From Olsenella urininfantis (GTDB lineage: Bacteria; Actinomycetota; Coriobacteriia; Coriobacteriales; Atopobiaceae): 64,000 nucleotides of DNA. Where the stretch lies: positions 630,831 through 694,830 of the forward strand of contig NZ_LT732540.1 in NCBI RefSeq assembly GCF_900155635.1. Direction: 5' to 3'. The position numbers and the translations under genes are program-made. Below the pieces are notes generated by a model. That model had not been told where the DNA came from. It did no database searches and worked only from the letters and a program-made list of their open reading frames with translations. Shown piece after piece: positions 34,836 to 43,237 of this stretch (positions are counted from its first letter, which is position 1; each line of letters starts with the position of its first letter).

Positions 34836-37800
34836 ATGCTCAAAGGTCATCCCAGGTGGCTGAGCCCGGGGAGAAGGGCCCTCTCCTTCGCCCTCGCCCT
34901 CGCCCTTGCGCTTCAGTCTGTCCCCTTGTCTCCCGCCGTGGCCCGAGGGGCCGGCTCTGAGCCAACTGCCACCTCTGAGGGCGCTGCCCCTGCGCCTGGC
35001 GCTGACGAGACCGGAGCGGCCTCTGCCCCTGCCCCCGCGGAGGCGCCCTCGGCACCTGTGCTGGCGCCCGAGCTGAAGGCTCCTGCGGCAGACCCCACAG
35101 AGATCACCGAGCTCTGGGTTGACGGCACGGCTGGCTCCGACGAGAAGAGCGGCGCCAGCGAGGGCGAGGCGCTGAAGACCATCGCCAGGGCGCTCGAGCT
35201 CCAGAAGGCCAACGACAAGATTGTGACCATCAACATCAAGGGGACGTTCGACGCGGCTTCCTCCAAGGCGGCCATTCCTGCGGGCGTGACGCTGCTCGTT
35301 GCGGATGACGTCACCATGACCGGCGCTGGTGCCGCAGGCATCACGCTCCAGTCTGGCTCGGCGCTCCAGTGCAAGGCCGGCGCAACGCTCACCATGAGCG
35401 GCTTTGGCACCGCGCTCACCGTTGGCGACGGGGCGGTCGTGCGAGACGGAAGCTACGTGCTGGACGGCAACGCGATTGGATTTGCCGTACAGGGGAGCGG
35501 GCGCATCAGCGGCAGCTCCCGCGAGGCATTGAAGGTCTCCGCCCTGAACAGCAGTGGCGGGGCCTTCGCCTATGCGAGTGCCTCCCGCTTCAGCGGCTGC
35601 ACCATCGACGTCCAGGCAAAGAACGAGGGCAGCGAGCAGTACGCAGCCCTTTACCTCACGGATGCGTCGCTCACCACGCGTGGCGTCTGGTACTACTTCA
35701 ACCCAGGGGCAGGCGTCCACTTGGACCACGCCGATTTCTACGCATACAAGGCAACGGGATCCCCCGCTTACAAGCAGGTAATGGCAATACTCGCCGATTC
35801 CGATCTGAAGAATGGTTCCACACTGACGGGTGACGGGTCCCGAATCACGCTCTCCGCACATCTGACGGTCGATGACTCCAAGGTCGTCATCAAGAACAGT
35901 ACGGTTGGTGGACTGAACATTAACTACAAACCTGCGGAAGCCGTGTTCAACAATTCGACCCTTGAGACCACCAACATGAGCTGGACCCCGTCCTATGGCA
36001 CGGGGCAGTCTGATGGCCCCTGCCACCTGACCTTCAAGGGCAGCAGCGTCGTCAACACGGACGCGAAGGACAAGACTGCGGACGATGGTGGCGCAAACCG
36101 CAACACCGGTAGCACCTATGTCGTGACGGGTGGCTCGTTCCTCGTTGCGTATGACCCCAGCTTTAACCACGACGTCACGACTCCCACCAACGGCGCGGAG
36201 AATGGGGACGAGTGGCTGAGCCTGCTCACCCTTGCCGATTCGAGCACCATGGTGGTCAACCCCATCAACAAGAACGGCGTTCGCTACGAGTATCAGGTGG
36301 CCAATGCCTCCAAGGATGGGCTCAAGCACGTGTGGGTTCCTGCGGCCAAGGTGACCTTCAAGCTCAACAACTCCAACGCCAGCTTTGCCGATGGCAGCGT
36401 CGAGAGCAAGACCCAGAGCACCGTCCGCGGATACAGGCTTGGTTTTGTGACGGGCACGGCTGACCCTGGCACCCCCTCCGACTCCAAGGGCGTCGCCTTC
36501 CTGGGTTGGTTCTACAAGGATGCCTCGGGTCAGGAGCACGAGTTCAGCTTCGCGGACACGCAGTTTGACGCAGACACCGAGGTCTATGCCAAGTGGGACT
36601 CCAAGACGGTCATCTATCACAACGGCGCGGGTGCAGAGTTCATCGACTCCATCAGCGCCTCGTCTGATACCGCGCAGGTTCGTTCTTTTGATTCGATAGT
36701 TGCCGAGAAGTCTGACTTCAGCGTTGCGGGAAAGACCTTCGCCAACTGGTCCACTGCGCCTGACGGTAGCGGTAACAAGCCGGAGGCGGGGGATGTGCTC
36801 ACGTTTGCCGCCGGTGTGACCCAGCTTGACCTCTACGCCCAGTACACCAACAACGAGTATCGAGTTGCCTTCTCCGCGAACGGCGGCAGCTTTGGAGATG
36901 ACAGCGTCTTCAAGAAGAACCCCGAGGTGTTTGCCATAGAGAAGGACAAGAGCGGCGGCGAGGTTGCCGTCCTGAAGCAGAGGGCCACCTACGGCAAGAA
37001 GCTGCGGGAGCTGCTTGGTTCTGTGGACCACAACGGCATCGACCCAAAGAACGCCTCTGCAAGCAAGCTTGCCTCCTTGCTGTCGGATGCATACAACTGG
37101 TATTCCAGCCCCGACGGCACGGGCAAGCTGCGGTTCTCAGACTATAAGCGTTTTGGGATTTTTCCTGTCTCCGGCGAGGATCCCGCAATTAACGCCGACA
37201 CCACCTACTACCTCAAGTGGAAGGACGACCCGGCCATCAAGACCATCTCGGCCGACGCAGTCCTTGATGCTGACATGTGGGGCGAGTCTCTCGATGTCAC
37301 TAACCAGCTGATGTACAAGCGCGTGGGTCGGGAGTTCAGCCTGACAGGCGCCGTGGACACCGCCAAGATCAGGGAGCAGATGAAGGCCATAGAGGCCCAG
37401 TTCAACAAGTCCACCGACGAGGAGCTCGAGCAGATCGCCCTCTCTGACCTGAAGTCAAGCTTCACGGCTACCATCACGCTGCCTGCTGGTGTTGTTGTCC
37501 CCTCGAATCCCGTGGTAGACGTCAAGGGCCTGGGCAAGCTCTTCTCGGTGGAGTCCACCAAGGTGGAGGGCCAGAAGGTCACCATCGCCTTCAGGCTGGC
37601 AGACGGGATCACCAACTACAAGCAGCTCAAGGATGCCGTTGCATCCACTGGTCAGCCTGCGGACCGCTCCGTGAGCCCGCTTGACCTCTCAAGCTTCATC
37701 ACCGCAACGGTGTCTGGCCTGAAGCTGGACGACAGCGTCCAGAACGACCAGAAGCTCACCGCCACCGGCGAGGTCAGCGGTAACTTCTTCGCCATCGCCA

Positions 37801-39398
37801 AGGACGATGCCTCAATCAAGCGCTTCAAGTTCAACTGGACGGCCGACCAGCTGGATGCCGCAGAGGACCCCGAGGGCAAGGCCATCCAGCAGACCATCGT
37901 AGCCGTAAGGCCCCTCGAGCTTACCCTTCCCGCTGACCTTGAGGCGGACGGCGATACCGAGCACGTTGCGGTTCGCGAAGCCTTCCTGGGCGACAGCCTG
38001 AACTTCACCGGGGTCGTGGATGTGTCTGGCATCAAGCGGCAGATGTCTCTCATCGAGCAGCAGTTTGGCAAGACAACGGATGAGGACTTCGAGAAGATCA
38101 GCCTCAGCGAGCTGAGCTCCAGCTTTACGGCCACATTCACGCTTCCTGAGGGAATGAGCTTCGGTACCATCCCCACCAAGGACAACGTGAAGCTCGAAGG
38201 CTTCGAGGACACCTTTGCCGTAGGCGACGTCACGGTCGATGGCAAGAAGCTCACGGTGAAGATGGGCCTCAAGGATGGCATCGAAAACTACAAGCAACTC
38301 AAGGATGCCGTCTCTTCCGTGTCGGACCAGATGCGCCTGACCGTTCCGGACGTCAAGGTTGACGATGACGGTCAGCCCGGAAAGCAGCTGACGGTCGTTG
38401 GCACCATTGAGGGCGGCTTCGACTCGAACGCCTCCTTTGAGGGTGGCACCAAGCGCGTGTTCTCCTTCGCCTGGAAGGGCGTGCAGACCGATGCGGGCCG
38501 AGATGCCATCCTCCGCGACGGAGACCCCTCCGTCCAGCTGACCATAAAGACCGTTGGCACCATGGACGCAGAGCTCCAGGGCGACATGCTCGTGGGTACC
38601 AACACGGAGCACGATAGCGTCATCAAGCAGGAGAAGGGCAGCAGCTTCGACCTTACGGGCGCTGTGAACGTCGCCTCGGTCAAGAGGCAGATGGAGGCCA
38701 TCGAGGCCCTCTATCCTAGCGTCAGGCACGAGGACATCAGCCTGGACATCCGTGACTTCTCCTTCACCGCCAGCTTCACGGTCCCCGAGGGCATTGAGCT
38801 CCCGACCGACCTCGATGCCACCAAGGTGAGGGCCGAGGCCTTCGGCAACGGCTTCAAGGTGAGTGGCGTCAAGGTCGAGGGCAGGACCGTCACGGTGACC
38901 TTCGAGCTCGTCGACCCCGCCTCCATCGACACCTACGACAAGCTCGAGAAGGTGGTCGACGCCACCGGCGACGCGGGCGAGACGGATCCCAGCTGGATGA
39001 GGCTGACCATCCCCGGCCTGAAGGTTTCTGCCGAGGCCGAGGCGGGGAAGCAGCTCACCATCGTCGGTGACGTCCAGGGCAGCTTCATGTCCTATGCGCG
39101 CGTCCCAAGCGGCAAGAGCAAGGCCTTCTCGTTCGCCTGGACGGGCACGCAGTGGGCTGAGGGCAGAGACGCCGTGGCAACGGATGACGCCACCATCCAG
39201 CTCACCATCGAGCCCACCGAGAAGCCGGGCACCGACGGCGGCACGACCATCGTCACCACGGTCATCAGGAGGGTGAAGTCCAAGCTCCCCCAGACGAGCG
39301 ACGACACCGTCTCCGCGCTGGTCCCTGCCGGAATAGCGGGCATCGCCGTCGCCCTCGTGGGGATTGCTGTCTTCCTGCGTCACAGGAACAGCAGATAG
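34836..39398 (+). CDS. LPXTG-anchored repeat surface protein
   Basis: This 1520-residue secreted protein has a signal peptide (hydrophobic core ALSFALALALALQSVPLSP), an Ala/Pro-rich linker, and a beta-helix-like region (residues about 85-480) made of stretches such as GVTLLVADDVTMTGAGAAG. Two or three Listeria-Bacteroides (InlB B) type repeats follow (FLGWFYKDASG, FANWSTAPDGSG). Then come three copies of a repeat of about 210 residues starting near 808, 1028 and 1243, each with a FSLTGAVD-like opening and KQLKDAV-like end. The sortase signal LPQTS is near 1485, followed by a hydrophobic helix and RHRNSR. Adhesion or host contact is likely. ATG 34836 follows GAAAGGAG; no sortase gene is in the window. 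Confidence 0.92.
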   Translation: MLKGHPRWLSPGRRALSFALALALALQSVPLSPAVARGAGSEPTATSEGAAPAPGADETGAASAPAPAEAPSAPVLAPELKAPAADPTEITELWVDGTAGSDEKSGASEGEALKTIARALELQKANDKIVTINIKGTFDAASSKAAIPAGVTLLVADDVTMTGAGAAGITLQSGSALQCKAGATLTMSGFGTALTVGDGAVVRDGSYVLDGNAIGFAVQGSGRISGSSREALKVSALNSSGGAFAYASASRFSGCTIDVQAKNEGSEQYAALYLTDASLTTRGVWYYFNPGAGVHLDHADFYAYKATGSPAYKQVMAILADSDLKNGSTLTGDGSRITLSAHLTVDDSKVVIKNSTVGGLNINYKPAEAVFNNSTLETTNMSWTPSYGTGQSDGPCHLTFKGSSVVNTDAKDKTADDGGANRNTGSTYVVTGGSFLVAYDPSFNHDVTTPTNGAENGDEWLSLLTLADSSTMVVNPINKNGVRYEYQVANASKDGLKHVWVPAAKVTFKLNNSNASFADGSVESKTQSTVRGYRLGFVTGTADPGTPSDSKGVAFLGWFYKDASGQEHEFSFADTQFDADTEVYAKWDSKTVIYHNGAGAEFIDSISASSDTAQVRSFDSIVAEKSDFSVAGKTFANWSTAPDGSGNKPEAGDVLTFAAGVTQLDLYAQYTNNEYRVAFSANGGSFGDDSVFKKNPEVFAIEKDKSGGEVAVLKQRATYGKKLRELLGSVDHNGIDPKNASASKLASLLSDAYNWYSSPDGTGKLRFSDYKRFGIFPVSGEDPAINADTTYYLKWKDDPAIKTISADAVLDADMWGESLDVTNQLMYKRVGREFSLTGAVDTAKIREQMKAIEAQFNKSTDEELEQIALSDLKSSFTATITLPAGVVVPSNPVVDVKGLGKLFSVESTKVEGQKVTIAFRLADGITNYKQLKDAVASTGQPADRSVSPLDLSSFITATVSGLKLDDSVQNDQKLTATGEVSGNFFAIAKDDASIKRFKFNWTADQLDAAEDPEGKAIQQTIVAVRPLELTLPADLEADGDTEHVAVREAFLGDSLNFTGVVDVSGIKRQMSLIEQQFGKTTDEDFEKISLSELSSSFTATFTLPEGMSFGTIPTKDNVKLEGFEDTFAVGDVTVDGKKLTVKMGLKDGIENYKQLKDAVSSVSDQMRLTVPDVKVDDDGQPGKQLTVVGTIEGGFDSNASFEGGTKRVFSFAWKGVQTDAGRDAILRDGDPSVQLTIKTVGTMDAELQGDMLVGTNTEHDSVIKQEKGSSFDLTGAVNVASVKRQMEAIEALYPSVRHEDISLDIRDFSFTASFTVPEGIELPTDLDATKVRAEAFGNGFKVSGVKVEGRTVTVTFELVDPASIDTYDKLEKVVDATGDAGETDPSWMRLTIPGLKVSAEAEAGKQLTIVGDVQGSFMSYARVPSGKSKAFSFAWTGTQWAEGRDAVATDDATIQLTIEPTEKPGTDGGTTIVTTVIRRVKSKLPQTSDDTVSALVPAGIAGIAVALVGIAVFLRHRNSR

Positions 39399-39437
39399 GC
39401 ATTCGTCAGGCGGCGCTGTAAGAGCACATGTCTAGAA

Positions 39438-39478
39438 GGGCGGGGGCTCGACCAACTCTGGTCGAGCCCCCGCCCTTT
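39438..39478 (+). terminator. Terminator after the LPXTG protein gene
   Basis: A perfect 17-bp GC-rich stem with an ACTC loop (39438-39475) is followed by TTT. The stem is symmetric enough to act on both strands. Confidence 0.8.
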
Positions 39479-39540
39479 CCCTTGCGTCATCCGATGCTTC
39501 CAACCCGAAGTCCAGGGGTGCGGGAGCAGGCCATCGCCGT

Positions 39541-39639
39541 GTACCCTGTCATCAAGTGACAGGGTACGGATGCCGAACGATGATGTTCCGGTAGTTTCGC
39601 GCCCCGGTATCCTGTCGCAAGGTGGCAGGATACCGGGGC
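39541..39639. repeat. Two tandem covarying hairpins
   Basis: Hairpin 1 (39541-39567) pairs GTACCCTGTCA with TGACAGGGTAC. Hairpin 2 (39601-39639) pairs GCCCCGGTATCCTG with CAGGATACCGGGGC. Both share the core GTAYCCTGTC...AAG...CAGGRTAC, and the C-G pair in one is T-A in the other, a compensatory change. They lie downstream of both converging genes (LPXTG protein and nhaC). Confidence 0.75.
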
Positions 39640-39671
39640 ATCTGCATATGAGAGCGGCCTTAGCGCGTGCC

Positions 39672-41045
39672 CTACGCGGCGAAGCGCCTGGCGTCGTCTC
39701 TCTCGTCCAGGCCCAGCATCCGCGCGGGCCTACCGTCCACGAATTCGGGATGCCTGCGCTCCCACACCGAGAGCGCCAGGGTCCAGAGCGGGATGAGGCA
39801 GGGCAGGAAGGTGTAGGCCAGGCTTTCCATGGGCATGCCCACGAAGGCCATGAGCCCGATGCAGGAGGTTGACCAGGGAACCACCGCGGGAATGATGGCC
39901 GCGCTGTTCTCGAGGTCGAGGGCAAGGGCGCTGCCGTCGCCCTCGGTCTCGGAGCAGAGCTGGGCCGTGAGCATGATTGCCACAACCTGGTCGCAGGAGA
40001 TGGCGCAGGTGGCGATGCTGGTGAGCAGCACGCTCAGAAAGGGGGTGCAGCCGCTCGCGAGCCGGTTGACATAGTCCCTGAGGCCCGTGAGCAGGCCCGT
40101 CTCTTCGAATATCCCGGAGTAGGTGGAGGCTATGGTGATGATGAGGGCAATCTCTCCCATGCTGAGGATGCCGCCCCCGTTCACCATGCGTGCCAGGGCG
40201 GGGTCGCCGCTCCGATAGCCAAACAGGAGCAGGCCGGGAATCTCCGTCAGGGCAGTGCCCTGCGCCACGACGCAGAGCACCAGGGAGCAGGCGAGGCTGG
40301 CGAGCATGGTCTGCACCACGGGGCGCTTCATGAGCGAGAGGACGAGTATGACCGCCATGGGCAGGTAGACGTACCATGAGAGGTCGAAGCTCGCGGAGAA
40401 GGCACCAAAGAACGAGGGCGCCTCTCCCGCCCTCTGGAAGAGCAGGCCCAGCAGGGCGTAGGCGGCAAGGCTCGCCAGCGTTGGAGGCATGGCGGTGCGC
40501 ACCATGCGCCTGACGTTGTCGAACACCTGAGTGCCGGTGAGCGTGGCAACCAGCACCGCCGCGCTGGAAAGAGGGGAGCAGCGGTCCCCGAAGAAGCTTC
40601 CGCTCATTATCGCGCCGCCCACCAAGGCGGTGTTTGCCCCCATGGCCTCGGCGACGGTCATGCATATGACGCCGACGGTTGCCGCGGTGGCGAACGAGCT
40701 TCCCGTGAGCAGCGACATGGCGCAGCAGAGGGCAAAGCTCACGGGAACCAGCGTTGCCGCGCTCACCAGCGAGCTGCTCCAGCAGGTGATGGCGGGAATG
40801 GTGCCGGCGGCCCTCCAGGAGGCGGTGAGGGCTCCTATGACCACGAAGAGGACGATCACCGAGCCAATGGTCCTGGGGCCTCGCAGGGCCATGCGCGCCA
40901 GCTCCCCGAGGCCGTTTCCTCGCCAGGCCCCGTACAGGACGAAGAGCACAAGGCCCGCAAAGAGCGAAAGCTCCAGAGGCAGGCCCAAGAGCATCCCCGC
41001 AACGAGCGACAGGGCGAAGGCGATGAGTACGGCTGACTCGACCAT
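39672..41045 (-). CDS. NhaC-family Na+/H+ antiporter
   Basis: This 457-residue polytopic membrane protein has about 11-12 hydrophobic helices. Family-like stretches include GSVIVLFVVIGALTASW, GSFFGDRCSPLSS and AIIPAVVPWSTSCIG. NhaC proteins exchange sodium for protons, and some relatives carry malate/lactate or amino acids, so the substrate is not certain. It is divergent from a LysR-type gene with a dyad between them, suggesting control by that regulator. The start at 41045 gives a clean first helix. Confidence 0.85.
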   Translation of the reverse strand: MVESAVLIAFALSLVAGMLLGLPLELSLFAGLVLFVLYGAWRGNGLGELARMALRGPRTIGSVIVLFVVIGALTASWRAAGTIPAITCWSSSLVSAATLVPVSFALCCAMSLLTGSSFATAATVGVICMTVAEAMGANTALVGGAIMSGSFFGDRCSPLSSAAVLVATLTGTQVFDNVRRMVRTAMPPTLASLAAYALLGLLFQRAGEAPSFFGAFSASFDLSWYVYLPMAVILVLSLMKRPVVQTMLASLACSLVLCVVAQGTALTEIPGLLLFGYRSGDPALARMVNGGGILSMGEIALIITIASTYSGIFEETGLLTGLRDYVNRLASGCTPFLSVLLTSIATCAISCDQVVAIMLTAQLCSETEGDGSALALDLENSAAIIPAVVPWSTSCIGLMAFVGMPMESLAYTFLPCLIPLWTLALSVWERRHPEFVDGRPARMLGLDERDDARRFAA

Positions 41046-41124
41046 CTGCTGATCTTCTCTTCCTCTGCAGTCGTTCGGTACTTTGGCGCGCAGCTAGCTT
41101 AAGGCCCGCTGCGATGTGCGTCCA

Positions 41125-41151
41125 ACTGTTATATTCGATATGGAAAACAGT
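41125..41151. promoter_or_regulatory. Candidate LysR operator in the nhaC/LysR divergent region
   Basis: ACTGTT and AACAGT form a dyad separated by 15 nt, with the inner near-palindrome ATATTCGATAT. Its position between divergent genes suits autoregulation and control of the antiporter. Confidence 0.5.
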
Positions 41152-41188
41152 AAAAATTTGTGACACAAGCGTCGCGCGGGAGGCGAAT

Positions 41189-42133
41189 GTGAACTTCAGC
41201 ACCATGTCCTATTTCGTGGCCGTCGCGGAGGAGCAGAGCTTCACGAGGGCGGCCGAGAGGCTCTCCATAACGCAGCAGACGCTCTCGGCCCACGTGGCGG
41301 CAACCGAGCGCGAGCTGGGGGTGCGTCTCGTCAACCGCAGGGTGCCCCTGACGCTCACCTATGCGGGCAGGGAGTTCCTCGAGTATGCCCGCGAGTTCCA
41401 GGCGCGCGAGCGTGCCATGAGGCAAGAGTTCCAGGACATCTCGGGAGACGAGAGGGGGCTTCTTGGCGTGGGCATCGCCTCCACGCGAGGGCACATGCTC
41501 ATGCCCCAGGCGCTCTCGGACTTCCAGCGGGAGCACCCAGGCATAGACGTCCATCTGCGCGAGGCCGAGAACAGCAGTCTCATCGAGCTGCTGCGGGAGG
41601 GCTCCATAGACCTGGCCGTGGCAACCATCCCGCCGGATTCCCCCGGGCTGGTGGTGAGGCACCTCTGCGACGAGAGGGTGGTGCTGCTCGTCAGTCGCGA
41701 CCTGCTCGGGTCCCTCTATGGGAAAGATGCCGGCAAGATTGCGCTCGACCTCAGGCATACGGGCAGCCTGTCTCGGCTCTCGGGGTGCCCCTTCCTGATG
41801 CTTGGCAAGGGCGACGAGCCCGGAGACCTGTCGCGCAGGCTCCTTGCGCGCGATGGCGTGCGTCCCTGGGTGCGCGTGAGCTCCACCAACTCGGAGACCC
41901 TGGTGGGGCTTGCGTCGCGCTCCGCCGGTGCCTGCTTCGTCCCGTCGGATTTGGCGGACCTTGCCATGCGGGAGTACCCCCAGGCCGGCCTCGAGGCCTT
42001 CGACCTGGGAGGGGAGGCACGCATCTCCATCAGCGTCGCCTGGAGGGCGTCGGAGCACGTGTGGAGCGTGGTGGAGGGCTTCTCGGAGCTTTTGGGGCGC
42101 CAGGTGCGCGAGCGGGACGAACGGAGGCGATAA
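41189..42133 (+). CDS. LysR-family transcriptional regulator
   Basis: This 314-residue LTTR has an N-terminal winged helix (residues 3-62: MSYFVAVAEEQSFTRAAERL, then ITQQTLSAHVAATERELG) and a C-terminal co-inducer domain (about 90-300) beginning LLGVGIASTRG. The GTG at 41189 with GGGAGG upstream is preferred, since the longer frame adds residues before the HTH. It is divergent from the NhaC-type antiporter, probably its target. The ligand is unknown. Confidence 0.92.
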   Translation: MNFSTMSYFVAVAEEQSFTRAAERLSITQQTLSAHVAATERELGVRLVNRRVPLTLTYAGREFLEYAREFQARERAMRQEFQDISGDERGLLGVGIASTRGHMLMPQALSDFQREHPGIDVHLREAENSSLIELLREGSIDLAVATIPPDSPGLVVRHLCDERVVLLVSRDLLGSLYGKDAGKIALDLRHTGSLSRLSGCPFLMLGKGDEPGDLSRRLLARDGVRPWVRVSSTNSETLVGLASRSAGACFVPSDLADLAMREYPQAGLEAFDLGGEARISISVAWRASEHVWSVVEGFSELLGRQVRERDERRR

Positions 42134-42249
42134 GAGTCGAATTACTCTGGCGCGCGTGGTCGTCCGGGCCCAAAATCCTAGCCAACGGGGGCTCACCTTC
42201 GGCTGTGCCCTCGAGCGGACGGAGTGTCGGCCAAGGGGAAGGAGACGAC

Positions 42250-43086
42250 ATGTTGGCAAAGGTCTTGAGGCGTGGGAAGGGGAGCGCTCTGGCCGTGTTG
42301 TCGGCGCTTGCTTTGGCGTGCTGCGTTCTCCTCACGGCATGTGGTGGCTCTGGAGGCAGTCTCAAGAAGGAGGTGGTCGTCGGCAGCTGGGTTGCCTCCT
42401 CCCTATCAGACCCAGAGCTGGGCGAGCTCACGGCAGATGACCTCAATGCGTTCGGCCTGAGCATCGAGATGGTGCTGGAGGAAGACGGCAGCGGGAGCAT
42501 GTCGTTCTTTGGGGAGCCCGAAAAGCTCAGCTGGGAGGTTTCTGGCGCGGACAAGATCAAGATCAAGTTCGAGGACACGGCCGCATCCGAGTTCAAGTTC
42601 GAGGACGGGAAGCTGGTAGGCTCGGACGGGGATTCCAAGATGGTGTTCGAGAGGGGGCAGGCGTCAAGCTCCGGCACGAGCTCCTCGGGCTCCTCGAAGG
42701 AAGAGTCCTCAAAGGAGGCAAGGGAGAGCATCGACTACACCATCGCAGACGACGATTACGTGAGCATCAAGGCCACCTCCGTGGTCGTTGACGAGTGGGG
42801 AGACCCTGGGTTTGACATCGTGGTCACCAACAAGAGCGACAAGGAGCTGACGCTCCACCCCTCATACTCGAGCTTCTCCGTGAACGGGAAAATGATCGAC
42901 CCTTGGGGGCTGGCCGAGACCGTCAAGCCGGGAACCTACGCGCAGGCCTTCATGTACTTCGACTCCAAGGAGCTGGGTGGGTCAACCCTGGACGCGCTGA
43001 AGCAGGTGGAGGGCAAGCTCGAGCTGGTGGACAGCGAGTACGACACCGTAAGCACGTACGACTTCAGCTACTCGTACGGCTCGTAG
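42250..43086 (+). CDS. Lipoprotein with C-terminal DUF4352-like domain
   Basis: This 278-residue predicted lipoprotein has a basic N-terminus, a hydrophobic stretch and the lipobox LTAC, so Cys near residue 31 should be lipidated. Residues 36-130 form a beta-rich domain of the kind with a WEVSGADKIKIKFED pattern. A Ser/Glu-rich linker (SSGTSSSGSSKEESSKEA) leads to a C-terminal beta domain resembling immunoglobulin-like lipoprotein modules (VVTNKSDKELTLHPSY). GGAGACGAC precedes the ATG. Function is unknown. A terminator follows. Confidence 0.82.
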   Translation: MLAKVLRRGKGSALAVLSALALACCVLLTACGGSGGSLKKEVVVGSWVASSLSDPELGELTADDLNAFGLSIEMVLEEDGSGSMSFFGEPEKLSWEVSGADKIKIKFEDTAASEFKFEDGKLVGSDGDSKMVFERGQASSSGTSSSGSSKEESSKEARESIDYTIADDDYVSIKATSVVVDEWGDPGFDIVVTNKSDKELTLHPSYSSFSVNGKMIDPWGLAETVKPGTYAQAFMYFDSKELGGSTLDALKQVEGKLELVDSEYDTVSTYDFSYSYGS

Positions 43087-43108
43087 GGCCGCAAGAGAGC
43101 GCAAGCTT

Positions 43109-43155
43109 GCCCGCGCCTGGAGCAGACTCCTCCCAGGCGCGGGCCTCTTGTGTTG
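43109..43155 (+). terminator. Terminator after the lipoprotein gene
   Basis: GCCCGCGCCTGG and CCAGGCGCGGGC form a 12-bp stem, followed by the T-rich CTCTTGTGTTG. Confidence 0.7.
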
Positions 43156-43194
43156 CGGGGCATCTCGTGGGTGCGTCTGTGCCCAGTCGGGGCA

Positions 43195-43200
43195 TATAAT
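43195..43200 (+). promoter_or_regulatory. leuS promoter -10 element
   Basis: A consensus TATAAT lies 38 nt before the leuS start; the -35 region is poor. Confidence 0.55.
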
Positions 43201-43237
43201 CAACACTTGCGCAAGCTTGTATTGAGGAAGGACGCAG

